A stretch of DNA of 64,000 nt from Companilactobacillus kedongensis (GCF_003946625.1 NZ_RHOR01000010.1:16210-80209), one strand, 5' to 3'. Counted from the first letter of the stretch, positions 44,428 to 54,516 are shown. Made by a program: numbers and translations. The notes: generated by a model not told the origin, from the sequence alone.

Positions 44428-44871
44428 ATGAAATCAATCGTAGTTTACTTTACACAATCAGGTACCACCAAAGCAGCGGCAAAAAAGATTGCTGCAAAAA
44501 CAGACTCTAAAATTGAGGAAATGACTACTAAAGATAGTTATCCAGATAACTTTGATGACTTAGTTGCTAAAGCTAAAGATCAAATCGATAACAATGAACA
44601 TCCAGAGATCAAAGAGGACTTCGACTTTACAGATTATGAAACCATCTACTTAGGATTCCCCGTTTGGTATCAACAACCACCAATGGTCGTTCACAGTTTC
44701 TTTGACAAGTTTGATTTAAGTAATAAAAACATTGTTCCATTCATAACTAGTGCCAGCAGCAGTTTTTCAGTCTGCGAACCTTATCTAAATAATATGAAGA
44801 CAAATGCTACTTTGAAAGATGGATTTAGAGCTAATGCTGATCCTGAGATCGAAGAAGGACTTGGATTGTAG
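44428..44871 (+). CDS. flavodoxin
   Basis: 147 residues. SIVVYFTQSGTTKAAAKKIA is the FMN phosphate loop; YETIYLGFPVWYQQPPMVVHSFF and FITSASSSFS are the ring-binding loops of a flavodoxin-like protein of the YgfK/Lactobacillus type. Electron carrier or quinone/nitro reductase partner. ATG with GGAGGGA upstream, controlled by a MerR-like promoter. A structured repeat begins 15 bases after the stop. Confidence 0.88.
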   Translation: MKSIVVYFTQSGTTKAAAKKIAAKTDSKIEEMTTKDSYPDNFDDLVAKAKDQIDNNEHPEIKEDFDFTDYETIYLGFPVWYQQPPMVVHSFFDKFDLSNKNIVPFITSASSSFSVCEPYLNNMKTNATLKDGFRANADPEIEEGLGL

Positions 44872-44885
44872 TTTTGGTTTCGACT

Positions 44886-45052
44886 CCGCGTTTTAGTAAT
44901 TCCACCTGTTGCCGGACCATCTTCAGCCAAGGTCTGAAGATTCGATTTTGAGCTTTGCCATCGCAAATCTCAGAATCGTCCATGCCGTAAGAACGGAAGA
45001 CCACCGTTCCAACGCCATTGTGGCAACTGGTTCCATTACTAAAACGTTACGG
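44886..45052 (-). repeat. structured intergenic repeat, copy A
   Basis: Outer arms CGTTTTAGTAAT (44889-44900) and ATTACTAAAACG (45035-45046), extended by CCG/CGG across a 3-base bulge. In the element's own sense (minus) it shows GCAAAGCTC, the hairpin ATCTTCAG-ACCTTGG-CTGAAGAT and GGCAAC-A-GGT. Confidence 0.8.
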
Positions 45053-45100
45053 CTGTATATTCGTTTAAATATAATATGGAAATAATTTTTCTACTATATA

Positions 45101-45137
45101 AGAGAAAACTCATTTATTGGGTTTTCTCTTTTTTTAT
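45101..45137 (+). terminator. terminator between repeat copies A and B
   Basis: AGAGAAAAC and GTTTTCTCT followed by seven T. It probably ends the flavodoxin transcript after copy A. Confidence 0.8.
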
Positions 45138-45190
45138 TTTACTATTCCTACTAATAAGCAAAATAGCAGAAACATTATTCTATACAAGCG

Positions 45191-45351
45191 GAGGGCGCGA
45201 GGGAGTTGGTCAGCCGTGAAAATTGCGTTAGGTCGGCGCAGTCGATCTTACGGAATCGGTGATTTCGAGATTTGCGACAGCAAAGCTCAAAATCAAGCCG
45301 AGAGACCAAGGCTCTCGGAGCCTGCACAGCAGACCAACTCCCCCGCACCCG
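45191..45351 (+). repeat. structured intergenic repeat, copy B
   Basis: Outer arms GGGCGCGAGGGAGTTGGTC and GACCAACTCCCCCGCACCC pair with two mismatches. Core carries GAGATTTGCGACAGCAAAGCTC and the hairpin CCGAGAG-ACCAAGG-CTCTCGG, which differs from other copies at paired positions only. Confidence 0.8.
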
Positions 45352-45397
45352 TAGCGCCATTTTTTATCTCAATTTAGAATAAATATTTTTATTAAAA

Positions 45398-45461
45398 TTG
45401 TTTAAACAAATAATACAATAGCAGTTATAATATAGCTAGAACGGATATGTTTAAACATATC
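45398..45461 (+). promoter_or_regulatory. promoter with two GTTTAAAC operators, GH65 gene
   Basis: TTGTTTAAACAA (45398-45409) overlaps the -35 (TAAACA, 45403-45408); 17 bases, then TATAAT (45426-45431); GATATGTTTAAACATATC (45444-45461) is a perfect 18-bp palindrome just after the transcription start. Two operators flanking a promoter indicate repression, possibly with looping. Confidence 0.65.
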
Positions 45462-45501
45462 ATTCAGGGAATTCAAAACTTATGAATTGGGAGAATATAT
45501 T

Positions 45502-48234
45502 ATGCAGCCATTATACTTAACTGTCACTGATAAATATTTAAAGTATTCATACAAAGACACAGATAGAAACGAATCGGTCGATCGAATCTACAACTTGAAC
45601 CCCGCACTAGATCTCGACGCTAACTTTAGCAACTTCAAATCTAAGGTACCTGCATTCTTTGATGTTGTTGTAATCATGAATCCAATCGATATTGAAATTC
45701 GTGATACGATCGTCAGTTGTGCCAATAGTCCAATTGACATTAGCCTTTATATGGAAAATCTTTTCCACGTACCAACGGTTGGTATTAATAACGTCAAGAA
45801 ATACGGCCTGCAAAAAGCTACTGCCGATGAAAAAGACTATGCCGGTTGGCATTTGGACTACTTTGGAATGTATGAAGGCAAAAAACAATATGGTCAAGAA
45901 TCTCTTCTAACAATTGGAAATGGCTATTTCGGCGTCCGTGGTGCTTACTTGGAATCACGTGCTAACGATAATGGCTATCCTGGTACTTATGTGGCAGGAG
46001 TTTACAATCAACTATCCACCTTTATCAACAATCAAGATATTGCTAATGAAGATCTAGTCAACCTACCAAACGCCCAATATACTACTTTCAGTATTGATGA
46101 TGGTGACTTTTTCGAGCTTAAAGAACGTGACATTGAAATGGTCTATCGGACTCTCAACATGAAAAATGGAATTTTTTCTACTATTATGTATGTCTCCTTA
46201 CAGAACGGTAAAAAGTTAAAAGTTACAACAAAGAAGGTGGCACATACCCACCACTTCCACAGTTACTCATTACAATACTCAGTTCAACCCTTAAACTTCT
46301 CCGGAAAAATAAAGATTTACACAGAAATTGATGGTGCAATTTCCAACAAAAATGTAAAAAGATATCGCACACTGGATCACCATCATTTAAGGATCGATAA
46401 AACAGAGGTTTCTGACAACTTTGCCCTACTATTAGCCCACACTCGCAATTCACACGTCGATATTGCTGTCAGTTCGATCATCTCCTCACCAAACGAGGTC
46501 GAACCAAAGATCCATTCCGATAAATCACAAGAAAAAATCGGTCAATATATGACTTTTGATGCTAAAGAGAATGAAACATATACCCTCGAAAAAACTGTCA
46601 GCATTTATACATCCCTCGAAACTAAAGGTGACTTAGTAGAGGTCTTAAAAGCTAATACATATCATCATAAATTCTCCGACATCATTAAAAATTGTACTGG
46701 TGCTTGGAAAGAGATTTGGGATGATGAATATCTGGAAATTGACGGAGATATTACTTCTCAGAAGTTATTACGTATGAACGCCTATCACCTCACGATCACC
46801 GCACATCAGAATGTTAACAAACACCTCGATGTATCAGTGGGATCTCGTGGTTTACACGGTGAAGCTTATCGTGGACATATTTTCTGGGATGAACTATTCA
46901 TCTTGCCATATTACAACATTCATTATCCAAAACTAGTTAAATCATTGTTGATGTATCGCTACAATCGACTAGACGCTGCCAAGAAATACGCTCAAGAAAG
47001 TGGTTATAGTGGAGCAATGTATCCTTGGCAAAGTGCCATGTATGGTGATGAGCAGTCACAGTCAATTCACCTGAATCCGATCACTAATCACTGGGAACCA
47101 GATAACTCCAGAAAGCAGCATCACGTTTCTCTGGCCATTGCTTACAATGTTTGGAATTATTACAACATGTCAAATGATGAAGAATTCTTACACGAATATG
47201 GTTTAGAGATGTTACTGAATATTGCTAAATTCTGGATCAGTCTGGCAAAATATGACGACGAAACTAAGAAATACAATATCGACGACGTCATGGGCCCAGA
47301 TGAATTTCACGAAGGTTATCCTGGCGCCAAAGCTGGTGGCCTTAAAAATAATTCTTATACAAATATCATGACCAGCTGGCTCTTTAAAAAAATCGAACAA
47401 TTAGTTAACCGTGAATCATCTGATGTATTACGTGAAAACTTTAGCCGTGCACACTTTACTGACGAAGATATGGACAAAATGCATGACATCAGATGTAATC
47501 TCAAACTAGAATACAACGAAAATGAATTACTTGGGCAATTTGAAGGTTACTTCAAACTTAAATTGATCAACTTCGACTTTTATCGTCGTCAATACGGTAA
47601 TATCGAGCGTATGGACCGTATCCTAAAGGCTGAAGGTGATTCACCAGATAATTATCAAGTTGCTAAACAAGCTGACGCTTTGATGCCACTCTACAACATA
47701 AGACTTGATACTTTCTTAGAGATCATGAACGATCTGGGTTATCCAGTTAAAGATCGTGATAAGTTCATCGAAAATAATATTCGTTTCTATCTAAGTCGGA
47801 CAACACATGGTTCAAGTCTTTCAAGAATCGTTTACTCTATGTTGGCTCTCAAGGTTAACGATCTCGACCTAGCTTGGAAACTATTTGACGACTCACTGAC
47901 AAGTGACTACTACGATATCCAAGGCGGTACTACTGCCGAAGGTATTCACTTAGGTGTCATGGGAGCAACTTTAAATGTCGTTATCTCCTACTTTGCCGGT
48001 GTTGACTACCGTGGACATGAGCTAGAAATTGATCCAAAGGTTCCCGAAACATGGAACAGCATCAAATTTAATATGAACTTCAAAAACGTTCATTACTACT
48101 TTGAAGTCGACCACGATAACATCAAGATAAAGACTGATCACGATACAAATGTTTTATTTAAAGGCAAACAAGTAGCTATTAAAGCTCACAAAGAACAAAT
48201 CATCAATTATTCAAAAGTAGCTTTAAAGTCATAA
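45502..48234 (+). CDS. glycoside hydrolase family 65 phosphorylase
   Basis: 910 residues from the ATG at 45502 (GGGAG nine bases upstream). GH65 core from about 110: beta-sandwich, linker, (alpha/alpha)6 barrel. Catalytic acid Glu601 is in DVMGPDEFHEGYPG; the phosphate-binding region near SSLSRIVYS and GTTAEGIHLGVMGAT is intact. Enzymes of this family split maltose, kojibiose, nigerose or trehalose with phosphate, giving beta-glucose 1-phosphate. About 110 extra N-terminal residues precede the normal start of the fold. Specificity is not readable from sequence. Own promoter with two palindromes and own terminator. Confidence 0.92.
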   Translation: MQPLYLTVTDKYLKYSYKDTDRNESVDRIYNLNPALDLDANFSNFKSKVPAFFDVVVIMNPIDIEIRDTIVSCANSPIDISLYMENLFHVPTVGINNVKKYGLQKATADEKDYAGWHLDYFGMYEGKKQYGQESLLTIGNGYFGVRGAYLESRANDNGYPGTYVAGVYNQLSTFINNQDIANEDLVNLPNAQYTTFSIDDGDFFELKERDIEMVYRTLNMKNGIFSTIMYVSLQNGKKLKVTTKKVAHTHHFHSYSLQYSVQPLNFSGKIKIYTEIDGAISNKNVKRYRTLDHHHLRIDKTEVSDNFALLLAHTRNSHVDIAVSSIISSPNEVEPKIHSDKSQEKIGQYMTFDAKENETYTLEKTVSIYTSLETKGDLVEVLKANTYHHKFSDIIKNCTGAWKEIWDDEYLEIDGDITSQKLLRMNAYHLTITAHQNVNKHLDVSVGSRGLHGEAYRGHIFWDELFILPYYNIHYPKLVKSLLMYRYNRLDAAKKYAQESGYSGAMYPWQSAMYGDEQSQSIHLNPITNHWEPDNSRKQHHVSLAIAYNVWNYYNMSNDEEFLHEYGLEMLLNIAKFWISLAKYDDETKKYNIDDVMGPDEFHEGYPGAKAGGLKNNSYTNIMTSWLFKKIEQLVNRESSDVLRENFSRAHFTDEDMDKMHDIRCNLKLEYNENELLGQFEGYFKLKLINFDFYRRQYGNIERMDRILKAEGDSPDNYQVAKQADALMPLYNIRLDTFLEIMNDLGYPVKDRDKFIENNIRFYLSRTTHGSSLSRIVYSMLALKVNDLDLAWKLFDDSLTSDYYDIQGGTTAEGIHLGVMGATLNVVISYFAGVDYRGHELEIDPKVPETWNSIKFNMNFKNVHYYFEVDHDNIKIKTDHDTNVLFKGKQVAIKAHKEQIINYSKVALKS

Positions 48235-48267
48235 AAAAACGCGGATATTAATTTATCCGCGTTTTTG
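48234..48267 (+). terminator. terminator of the GH65 gene
   Basis: AACGCGGATA-TTAATT-TATCCGCGTT plus T-run. Near-twin of the hairpin at 49304-49341. Confidence 0.92.
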
Positions 48268-48403
48268 TGTCCAATCCTAATAAATCTCTTTAGATAATTT
48301 TTACCATTGAAATCATTAAATGATCCTACCCAACGCATCAGAGAAAGTGTAGGCTTGAATAAACCAAATACTGATGTTGATAAACTAGAATGGATCGCAT
48401 AAT

Positions 48404-49306
48404 ATGACAAAAATTGACGTATTTGCTCACGTACTACCAACAGACTTTTACAATCGAATGCAGAAATTTGACGATAATTTATTAGCTAAAAATTCCTACC
48501 TGCAAAATGATGTTTTAACGGATATAGCTAAGAGAAAATCAGGCTTAGACTCTGATGTTAAACAAGTTATTTCAAATGTTAACTCAAATCCTGAAGACTA
48601 CACAGATGCCAAGACATCCGCCGAGCTATGTCGTTTGGCCAATGACGAATTGATCTCAATGGTTCAAGATAACGACATGTTTATTGCAGCAGTTGGGATG
48701 TTACCAATGAATTCTATTTCTGACGCACTCGATATCATAGATGAACAGATCGCCAAGAATAAAGAAATGATCGGTGTTCAACTATTTACCAGAGCCTTGA
48801 ACAAGCCGATCATATCAGAAGAATACCAACCCGTCTTTTCTAAATTAAATGAGCTGAATATTCCAATTTGGCTACACCCAGTCTTCGATGAAACACGTAC
48901 CGACAATAATATTGTTTTCAGTTGGGAATATGAATTAACGCAAACAATGTACGATATCGTTAAAAAAGGATTCTTTGAAAAATATCCCGATTTAAAAATT
49001 ATCGTCCATCATGCCGGCGCCATGGTTTCATTCTTCTCACAACGGATCAAACACATTATGTCACCTACTGAATATAACGACTTTAAGAAATTCTATGTCG
49101 ATACAGCCTTGTTAGGTAACACTAAAGCACTTGAATTGACTGTTGATTTCTTTGGTATTGAACACGTTTTGTTCGGTACCGATGCACCATTTGGAATCAT
49201 CCCTTACGGAGCAACAAATGAGATCATTTCCGCAATCGACTACATGACCATTCCAAATTACCAAAAAGATATGATCTATCACAAAAATTTTGAAAATATC
49301 CAATAA
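48404..49306 (+). CDS. amidohydrolase family protein (amidohydrolase_2/ACMSD-like)
   Basis: 300 residues. TKIDVFAHVLPTDFYNRM is the N-terminal metal-site strand (the first His of HxH is replaced by Phe, as often in this subfamily). IWLHPVFDETR, IIVHHAGAMVSFFSQRI and LFGTDAPFG supply the remaining His and Asp ligands. Family members decarboxylate or hydrolyse aromatic or cyclic acids. Substrate unknown. The ribosome-binding site is weak (GGA). Flanked by two nearly identical terminators. Confidence 0.85.
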   Translation: MTKIDVFAHVLPTDFYNRMQKFDDNLLAKNSYLQNDVLTDIAKRKSGLDSDVKQVISNVNSNPEDYTDAKTSAELCRLANDELISMVQDNDMFIAAVGMLPMNSISDALDIIDEQIAKNKEMIGVQLFTRALNKPIISEEYQPVFSKLNELNIPIWLHPVFDETRTDNNIVFSWEYELTQTMYDIVKKGFFEKYPDLKIIVHHAGAMVSFFSQRIKHIMSPTEYNDFKKFYVDTALLGNTKALELTVDFFGIEHVLFGTDAPFGIIPYGATNEIISAIDYMTIPNYQKDMIYHKNFENIQ

Positions 49307-49341
49307 AAAAACACGGATATTAATTTATCCGTGTTTTTTGG
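49304..49341 (+). terminator. terminator of the amidohydrolase gene
   Basis: AACACGGATA-TTAATT-TATCCGTGTT plus T-run. Also oriented to end the converging lectin gene. Confidence 0.92.
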
Positions 49342-49346
49342 TACTA

Positions 49347-52300
49347 TTAAATACCATCTGTTAAGCCCCATTCAACGGTTCCAGTATATGTACCGGAGAC
49401 ATTTCTTGATTTCAAATCAAGCAAGACACCATCATCTGGAGTCCAGCCACCAGCAATATCAGTTGAAACTGCACTACCTGAATCCGTTGGAATATCTTTA
49501 CTTTGAAGAACTGTTTGTGTACTCAAATCATGTGTTGCACCATCTTTAGAAACATAGACCAAATCTCCGTCCAATTTAATTGGATCAGAACCAGAAACTT
49601 GTTTGTACATATCTCCCGCTCTAGCAGTCAAAGTCCATGGAGTTCTAACACTATCGACCTTCAAATTCCAAGGTCCATTACGTTTTACACGACGAGGATT
49701 GTCGCTTTGGTGAACGGGCTGGAAAGTATAATTACTATTGTCGATCGTAGCAGTCTTATTAATGATGTTTACATTATATTTCAAAGTTTTTGACTTACGT
49801 CCATATGGATCAGTAAAGGAAACTGATACTGGATATGGATTTTTATCTTGATCATTCATTTCACTTGCAGTTGAATCTACCGTAAAGTCTTGGCTTATAG
49901 GCGTTGCCGTCGGTGTATCGCCAGTATAACTCTTAATGTCAGAATGATTATTGGCATTGATAGTCCAAGTCAATTTACTTGGCGTTACTTGATAATCGCC
50001 GTCATAACCGACTTTGGCATTCATATTAATTGGATCATCTTCGATCACACTATATTCATCTTGATCCGTTGATAAAGTAGGTGTGATATCTGGAACATTC
50101 ACAGTGACCTCTTTAGCATCAGACTTGTGTCCACTTTGATCAGTAATATTTATCGTTACGACATTCTTACCGACCTTAAGTCCAGTATTTCCAGTGTAAT
50201 CATCAAGTGATTGAGAAGGATCTTTATCATAAGCATATGGTTTTAATGTAAATGCGTACTTACCATTGTTATCCTCTGTAGTTTTTACTTCATCCTGTTT
50301 TGTACCGTCAGGGTTAGTGATCGTATACGTAATAGTTGAAAGACCACCTTCATCTGCAGTAGTCGTATTGTCAGAGTGAAGATATGTTCCTGAAAGGATC
50401 AATGGTTCGTTATCATTTACCGTTATATTTGATTTGTCCGGTGTAATTACAACCGTCTTGTTAGTTACCTTAATGTGATATTCCAATACATTTGAAGAAA
50501 TCGTATCGGTAGTACCATCAGGTGCTTTGAAGTTATTATCAATCACTTGAACCTTGATCGTGTGATCACCTACATCAAGTTGACCGGCACCCGTACCAGT
50601 TTCGAGATCCTGGATAGTAAACTTGTCACCAGCAGAATCATCTTGAGCACGATAAGTCTTATCACCGATCGTATAACTAATGTACATATCACTCTTATTA
50701 ACAGTTGATTCAGGATCAAACTTGATAGCACCGGTTAGGTTAAACTTATCACCCAACTTAACCTCCGTTGGATCTGCCATATCAGTGGTAATATTCATTT
50801 TGGCTGCTGGAGGGATAATATCAAAGGCAGAGGAATCAATATCAACATTGTAATTATCACCTTTGATAGTTGAAGTTGTTAGTGGAACATTTAATTTAGT
50901 ATCCGTATCAGCGGCTGAAGCATTTAACTCTGCTCTAGCATATTCCCAGTCGTCACCTGATGAATCACCCATTGTATCTAGATCTGCAGATACAACTTGT
51001 TTGCTTGAACCACTAGAATCTGTAGAAGTACTTAAAGCACTAGCGGGTATAGGAACATCTTTCTTTGTAGTTTTCTCATCGGAATCTGCTTTGCTAACAT
51101 AATGCATTGTTCCAATGTTACCACTGCTATCAGTATTCACGGTTACATTAGTCGGAATATTGAATGTTGATTTTAGACCAGTCGCAGGTTCTTCACCACT
51201 TAGATAATGGAACCTGTAATTTAGAGTTAAATCATCTTTTGGATGAACCTTTTTAGTTGGTGTCAAAGCTAAAGAATCATCATCTATTAGGTCATAATTT
51301 TGGTTAGCTTGGGCAGGAATATTATTACCAGAACTATCCTTATCAACATGCTCAAGTCTAGTATTTGCTGTTTTATCAACAACATATGCATTGGCCTCAG
51401 CATCAACTAACGATGGCATTGTTTCAAAGACAACTGCACTATTTGTATCTGCATTAGCACCAGTTGAACCAGTAAATCCATATCTAAGCTTATCACTACC
51501 ATTCATATTCCCAAATGCAGACATATCCAAGCTTAAAGTTACATCCACTTGAGGACTTTTTGCATCACCAGTTTCAGGATTTTTATCGCCAACTTTATAC
51601 GTTAAAGTTGCGTTATTACTCCCAGATGGTGCTGGAATGTATTCAATAGTAACATGTCTCCAAGATGCTCTAGGTTTTACATTATTTCCAGTTTCTCTTT
51701 GCAAATAAACATTTGCACCATTACCACCAGCACCGAGATGATGTTTCAAAGCAATTATTGAAGTACCAGATGGATACGGACTACCAAAAATTGTTAAGGC
51801 AGGATTCATCTTAGGAGGATCGTTACTCAGCTGTACATACGAAGTAGCTCTTGCTGGATAGTTCCAGGCTATGTGGGCATATTGCTTGTCATTACTAGTA
51901 CTATAGAGATAATTATAATTTGGGCCTTCATGATCATCTATATCATATGGTAGGAAATCCATTGCATTCTTAGGATCAGGTAGATCTGCACTAGATTTGC
52001 CGTTACTTATATAATCATAATAGTTCATTGGTGATTTACCTTTATAGTGATTCGTTTCAGTGTCAAATTCAATTGCAAAGCTATTTTGTATGGCCTGTTT
52101 TTCAACAGGAGTTACCCCATCAACTGCGTCACCGCCCAAAACAGCGTATCTATTACTATCAGATCCCCAGACCCCTAAAGATTCACCAGAATTGACAGTA
52201 CCATTTGTATTTGATATAGCACTAATTGGCCCATTTTGAAGTACGAAGGCAAGGCCATCAGGTATACCAACAAGACTATTAACAGTACCAAAATACATCC

Positions 52301-52622
52301 ACATTGATATTGTCTGTTTTTTACTTATATTTAAATAATTTTTTTGATTATCACTCCAAACAGCACCAGTCTGACCAGCCTCACTAGTTACTTGAACAGT
52401 ATCAGTACTACCTTTAACTACTCTAGCAGAATTGCCTGTATAATCTCCTGTTTTAAAATAATTAGAGATTGGTAGTCCACCAGGTGGTGGATCACCAATA
52501 ACTTGTGAATCAAAATAACTTGCTGCCTCTACAACATTAGATGTTCTTTGCAAAATACCAAAAAAAGCCATGATAGCTACAAAAGCAAATATAAATCCTT
52601 TAACTATCTTTTTTATTTGCAT
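49347..52622 (-). CDS. L-type lectin / multi-Ig / WxL-domain surface protein (4)
   Basis: 1091 residues, the largest of the family; ATG with GGGGGAG nine bases upstream. Signal peptide (to about 34), lectin domain with DGLAFVLQN (122-130) and AIEFDTETNH (183-192), a beta domain with STFNIPTNVTVN, three tandem bacterial Ig-like repeats (about 640-970; DPTEVKLGDKFNLTG, NITVNDNEPLILSG, EYSVIEDDPINMN), and a C-terminal WxL domain (TPWTLTARAGDMY ... VEWGLTDGI). The extra repeats probably lengthen a stalk that projects the lectin from the wall. A cre-like site precedes it. Confidence 0.9.
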   Translation of the reverse strand: MQIKKIVKGFIFAFVAIMAFFGILQRTSNVVEAASYFDSQVIGDPPPGGLPISNYFKTGDYTGNSARVVKGSTDTVQVTSEAGQTGAVWSDNQKNYLNISKKQTISMWMYFGTVNSLVGIPDGLAFVLQNGPISAISNTNGTVNSGESLGVWGSDSNRYAVLGGDAVDGVTPVEKQAIQNSFAIEFDTETNHYKGKSPMNYYDYISNGKSSADLPDPKNAMDFLPYDIDDHEGPNYNYLYSTSNDKQYAHIAWNYPARATSYVQLSNDPPKMNPALTIFGSPYPSGTSIIALKHHLGAGGNGANVYLQRETGNNVKPRASWRHVTIEYIPAPSGSNNATLTYKVGDKNPETGDAKSPQVDVTLSLDMSAFGNMNGSDKLRYGFTGSTGANADTNSAVVFETMPSLVDAEANAYVVDKTANTRLEHVDKDSSGNNIPAQANQNYDLIDDDSLALTPTKKVHPKDDLTLNYRFHYLSGEEPATGLKSTFNIPTNVTVNTDSSGNIGTMHYVSKADSDEKTTKKDVPIPASALSTSTDSSGSSKQVVSADLDTMGDSSGDDWEYARAELNASAADTDTKLNVPLTTSTIKGDNYNVDIDSSAFDIIPPAAKMNITTDMADPTEVKLGDKFNLTGAIKFDPESTVNKSDMYISYTIGDKTYRAQDDSAGDKFTIQDLETGTGAGQLDVGDHTIKVQVIDNNFKAPDGTTDTISSNVLEYHIKVTNKTVVITPDKSNITVNDNEPLILSGTYLHSDNTTTADEGGLSTITYTITNPDGTKQDEVKTTEDNNGKYAFTLKPYAYDKDPSQSLDDYTGNTGLKVGKNVVTINITDQSGHKSDAKEVTVNVPDITPTLSTDQDEYSVIEDDPINMNAKVGYDGDYQVTPSKLTWTINANNHSDIKSYTGDTPTATPISQDFTVDSTASEMNDQDKNPYPVSVSFTDPYGRKSKTLKYNVNIINKTATIDNSNYTFQPVHQSDNPRRVKRNGPWNLKVDSVRTPWTLTARAGDMYKQVSGSDPIKLDGDLVYVSKDGATHDLSTQTVLQSKDIPTDSGSAVSTDIAGGWTPDDGVLLDLKSRNVSGTYTGTVEWGLTDGI

Positions 52623-52712
52623 TGAATATCACTCCCCCTGAAATTCATTTGTATAAACATATCACTTTAATTATATTATGCCACATAGACACCTGTTTTG
52701 TGTACCAATATA

Positions 52713-52726
52713 TGTAAACGTTTCTA
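52713..52726. promoter_or_regulatory. cre-like palindrome upstream of lectin 4
   Basis: TGTAAACGTTTCTA matches the CcpA consensus at about 12 of 14 positions on either strand. It lies between the lectin 4 gene and the MATE gene. Confidence 0.3.
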
Positions 52727-52844
52727 TCATAATATAAATATATTGATTAAATTTGATTCAAATCAAATAAAAAGACTTCATATTTTCCAAAAAAGAAGTA
52801 TAGTTTTAGAATTGTCTAAATTAGTTAAAGAGGGGGTCAGATTA

Positions 52845-54179
52845 TTGACAGATTTAACTAAGGGAAATCCTACCAAAATTATTTTTCTATACACGATCCC
52901 GTTATTAATGGGAAACTTCTTTCAACAATTCTATAGTTTTATCGACACTTTAATAGTTGGTAAGACTATCGGTGTCAATGCTTTGGCTAGTGTCGGTGCA
53001 ACTGGCGGATTAACTTTCTTAGTTATTGGCTTTGCCCAAGGTATCACCAGTGGTCTGACTATCTTGACAGCTCAAAGGTATGGTGCCAACGATATCAGAG
53101 GCGTCACGAAAAGTTTTGCCTCAGGGATCATCATATCTTTAGCAATCACAATAATATTCACAACTATTGCACTCGTTATAGCTTATCCATTGCTGGTCAT
53201 CATGCAGACGCCTAAAGTCTTGATCCACGATTCATTTGTATTCTTGGAAATTATCTTTGCCGGGATATTCTCCTTTATTGGCTTTGATTTTCTAGGAAAT
53301 ACTATGAGAGCTTTAGGAAATTCTCGTGTCCCACTATTCTTCTTGATTGTTAGTACAATTCTAAATATCGTACTTGAGCTATTCTTTATCCTTTACTTAA
53401 ACATGGGAGTTGCCGGTGCTGGATTGGCCACTGTCAGTGCTCAAACGATAACGTTTATTATTCTCTACTTTTATATAAGAAGAGAAGTGCCTTTTTTGAT
53501 TCTTACCAGACATGACTTAGTCATAGATTGGAAAGAAATTAGAGCGCTGTTACGAGTAAGTTTACCCATGGGATTTCAGTCATCAATTATAGCCATTGGT
53601 TCAATTATTCTGCAATTCATGCTTAATACTTTAGGTGCACAGGCCGTTGCTGCTTATACAGTCGCCGGACGTGTTGAACAAATTGCCACCTTACCTGCTC
53701 TGAGTTTCGGTATTTCACTAGTAAACTACACCGCTCAAAACTTAGGTGCTAAAAAATATCATCGTATTTTAAAAGGTGTCAAATCGGGAATTATTCTATC
53801 AGCTGGTGCCAGTTTAGTTGTCGGATTACTACTAGTTTTCTTCGGTCGTGGATTGTCTCATCTATTCATGAATGGCAGTGAAACACATGTCCTAAACCTA
53901 GTTCAAATTTATTACTACTTCAACGGGACAATGTACTTCTTGTTGTCGATCCTATTTATTGTCAGATATACACTTCAAGGGTTAGGTAATCAAAAAGCAC
54001 CTACAATTGCCGGTATAGCAGAACTAGTCATGAGAGTTTTTGCTAGTGTGGTATTGATCAACCTCTTTGGATTTTACGGCGCAGCCTTAGCCAATCCTTT
54101 AGCCTGGTTAGGTTCTTGCTTAGTATTGATTGGAACATGGCGTATCGAAATGAAAAAATTACGTGAATTGGATGGGTAA
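52845..54179 (+). CDS. MATE family efflux transporter
   Basis: 444 residues from the TTG at 52845, chosen because GAGGGGG lies eight bases upstream and the family begins LTKGNPTKIIFLYTIPLLMGNFFQQFYSFIDTLIVGK. Twelve hydrophobic segments in two similar halves. Exports cationic drugs or metabolites in exchange for sodium or protons. Its stop lies 15 bases before a structured repeat. Confidence 0.92.
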   Translation: MTDLTKGNPTKIIFLYTIPLLMGNFFQQFYSFIDTLIVGKTIGVNALASVGATGGLTFLVIGFAQGITSGLTILTAQRYGANDIRGVTKSFASGIIISLAITIIFTTIALVIAYPLLVIMQTPKVLIHDSFVFLEIIFAGIFSFIGFDFLGNTMRALGNSRVPLFFLIVSTILNIVLELFFILYLNMGVAGAGLATVSAQTITFIILYFYIRREVPFLILTRHDLVIDWKEIRALLRVSLPMGFQSSIIAIGSIILQFMLNTLGAQAVAAYTVAGRVEQIATLPALSFGISLVNYTAQNLGAKKYHRILKGVKSGIILSAGASLVVGLLLVFFGRGLSHLFMNGSETHVLNLVQIYYYFNGTMYFLLSILFIVRYTLQGLGNQKAPTIAGIAELVMRVFASVVLINLFGFYGAALANPLAWLGSCLVLIGTWRIEMKKLRELDG

Positions 54180-54193
54180 ATATTGCCGACTCC

Positions 54194-54352
54194 GGTATCG
54201 AGTAATTCCACCTGTTATGCGACCGTCTCCAGCCTTGGTCTGGTGACTCAATTTTGAGCTTTGCTTCGCAAATCTCAGAATCGTCGGTGGTGTACGAACG
54301 GAAAGTGCACCGTTCTACTCCACTTGCACAACTGATTCCATTACTCGATACC
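54194..54352 (-). repeat. structured intergenic repeat, copy C
   Basis: Outer arms GGTATCGAGTAAT and ATTACTCGATACC are 13-bp perfect. Read on the minus strand: GAGATTTGCGAAGCAAAGCTC and CACCAG-ACCAAGG-CTGGAG, plus GCATAAC-A-GGT. Confidence 0.8.
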
Positions 54353-54377
54353 TCCTTCTATATTAAATAAAAATAAA

Positions 54378-54447
54378 ATAATCTCTTCATATCTAATTGA
54401 TGGAATAAAAATACTATTTCATTTAGTGTTTATGAAGAGATTTTTAT
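54378..54447. terminator. bidirectional terminator between copies C and D
   Basis: AATCTCTTCATA and TATGAAGAGATT pair, with A/T runs on both sides; it divides the converging MATE and esterase transcripts. Confidence 0.8.
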
Positions 54448-54516
54448 TTGCACCAAAAGATGACCATACCTCGTTAATACAAGATATAGTCATTCAAAAA
54501 TATTATTTTATATTTA

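Noticed and set aside
48207..48440. 77-codon minus-strand ORF between GH65 and amidohydrolase genes.
   Set aside because: It overlaps the GH65 terminator and the amidohydrolase start, with no ribosome-binding site.
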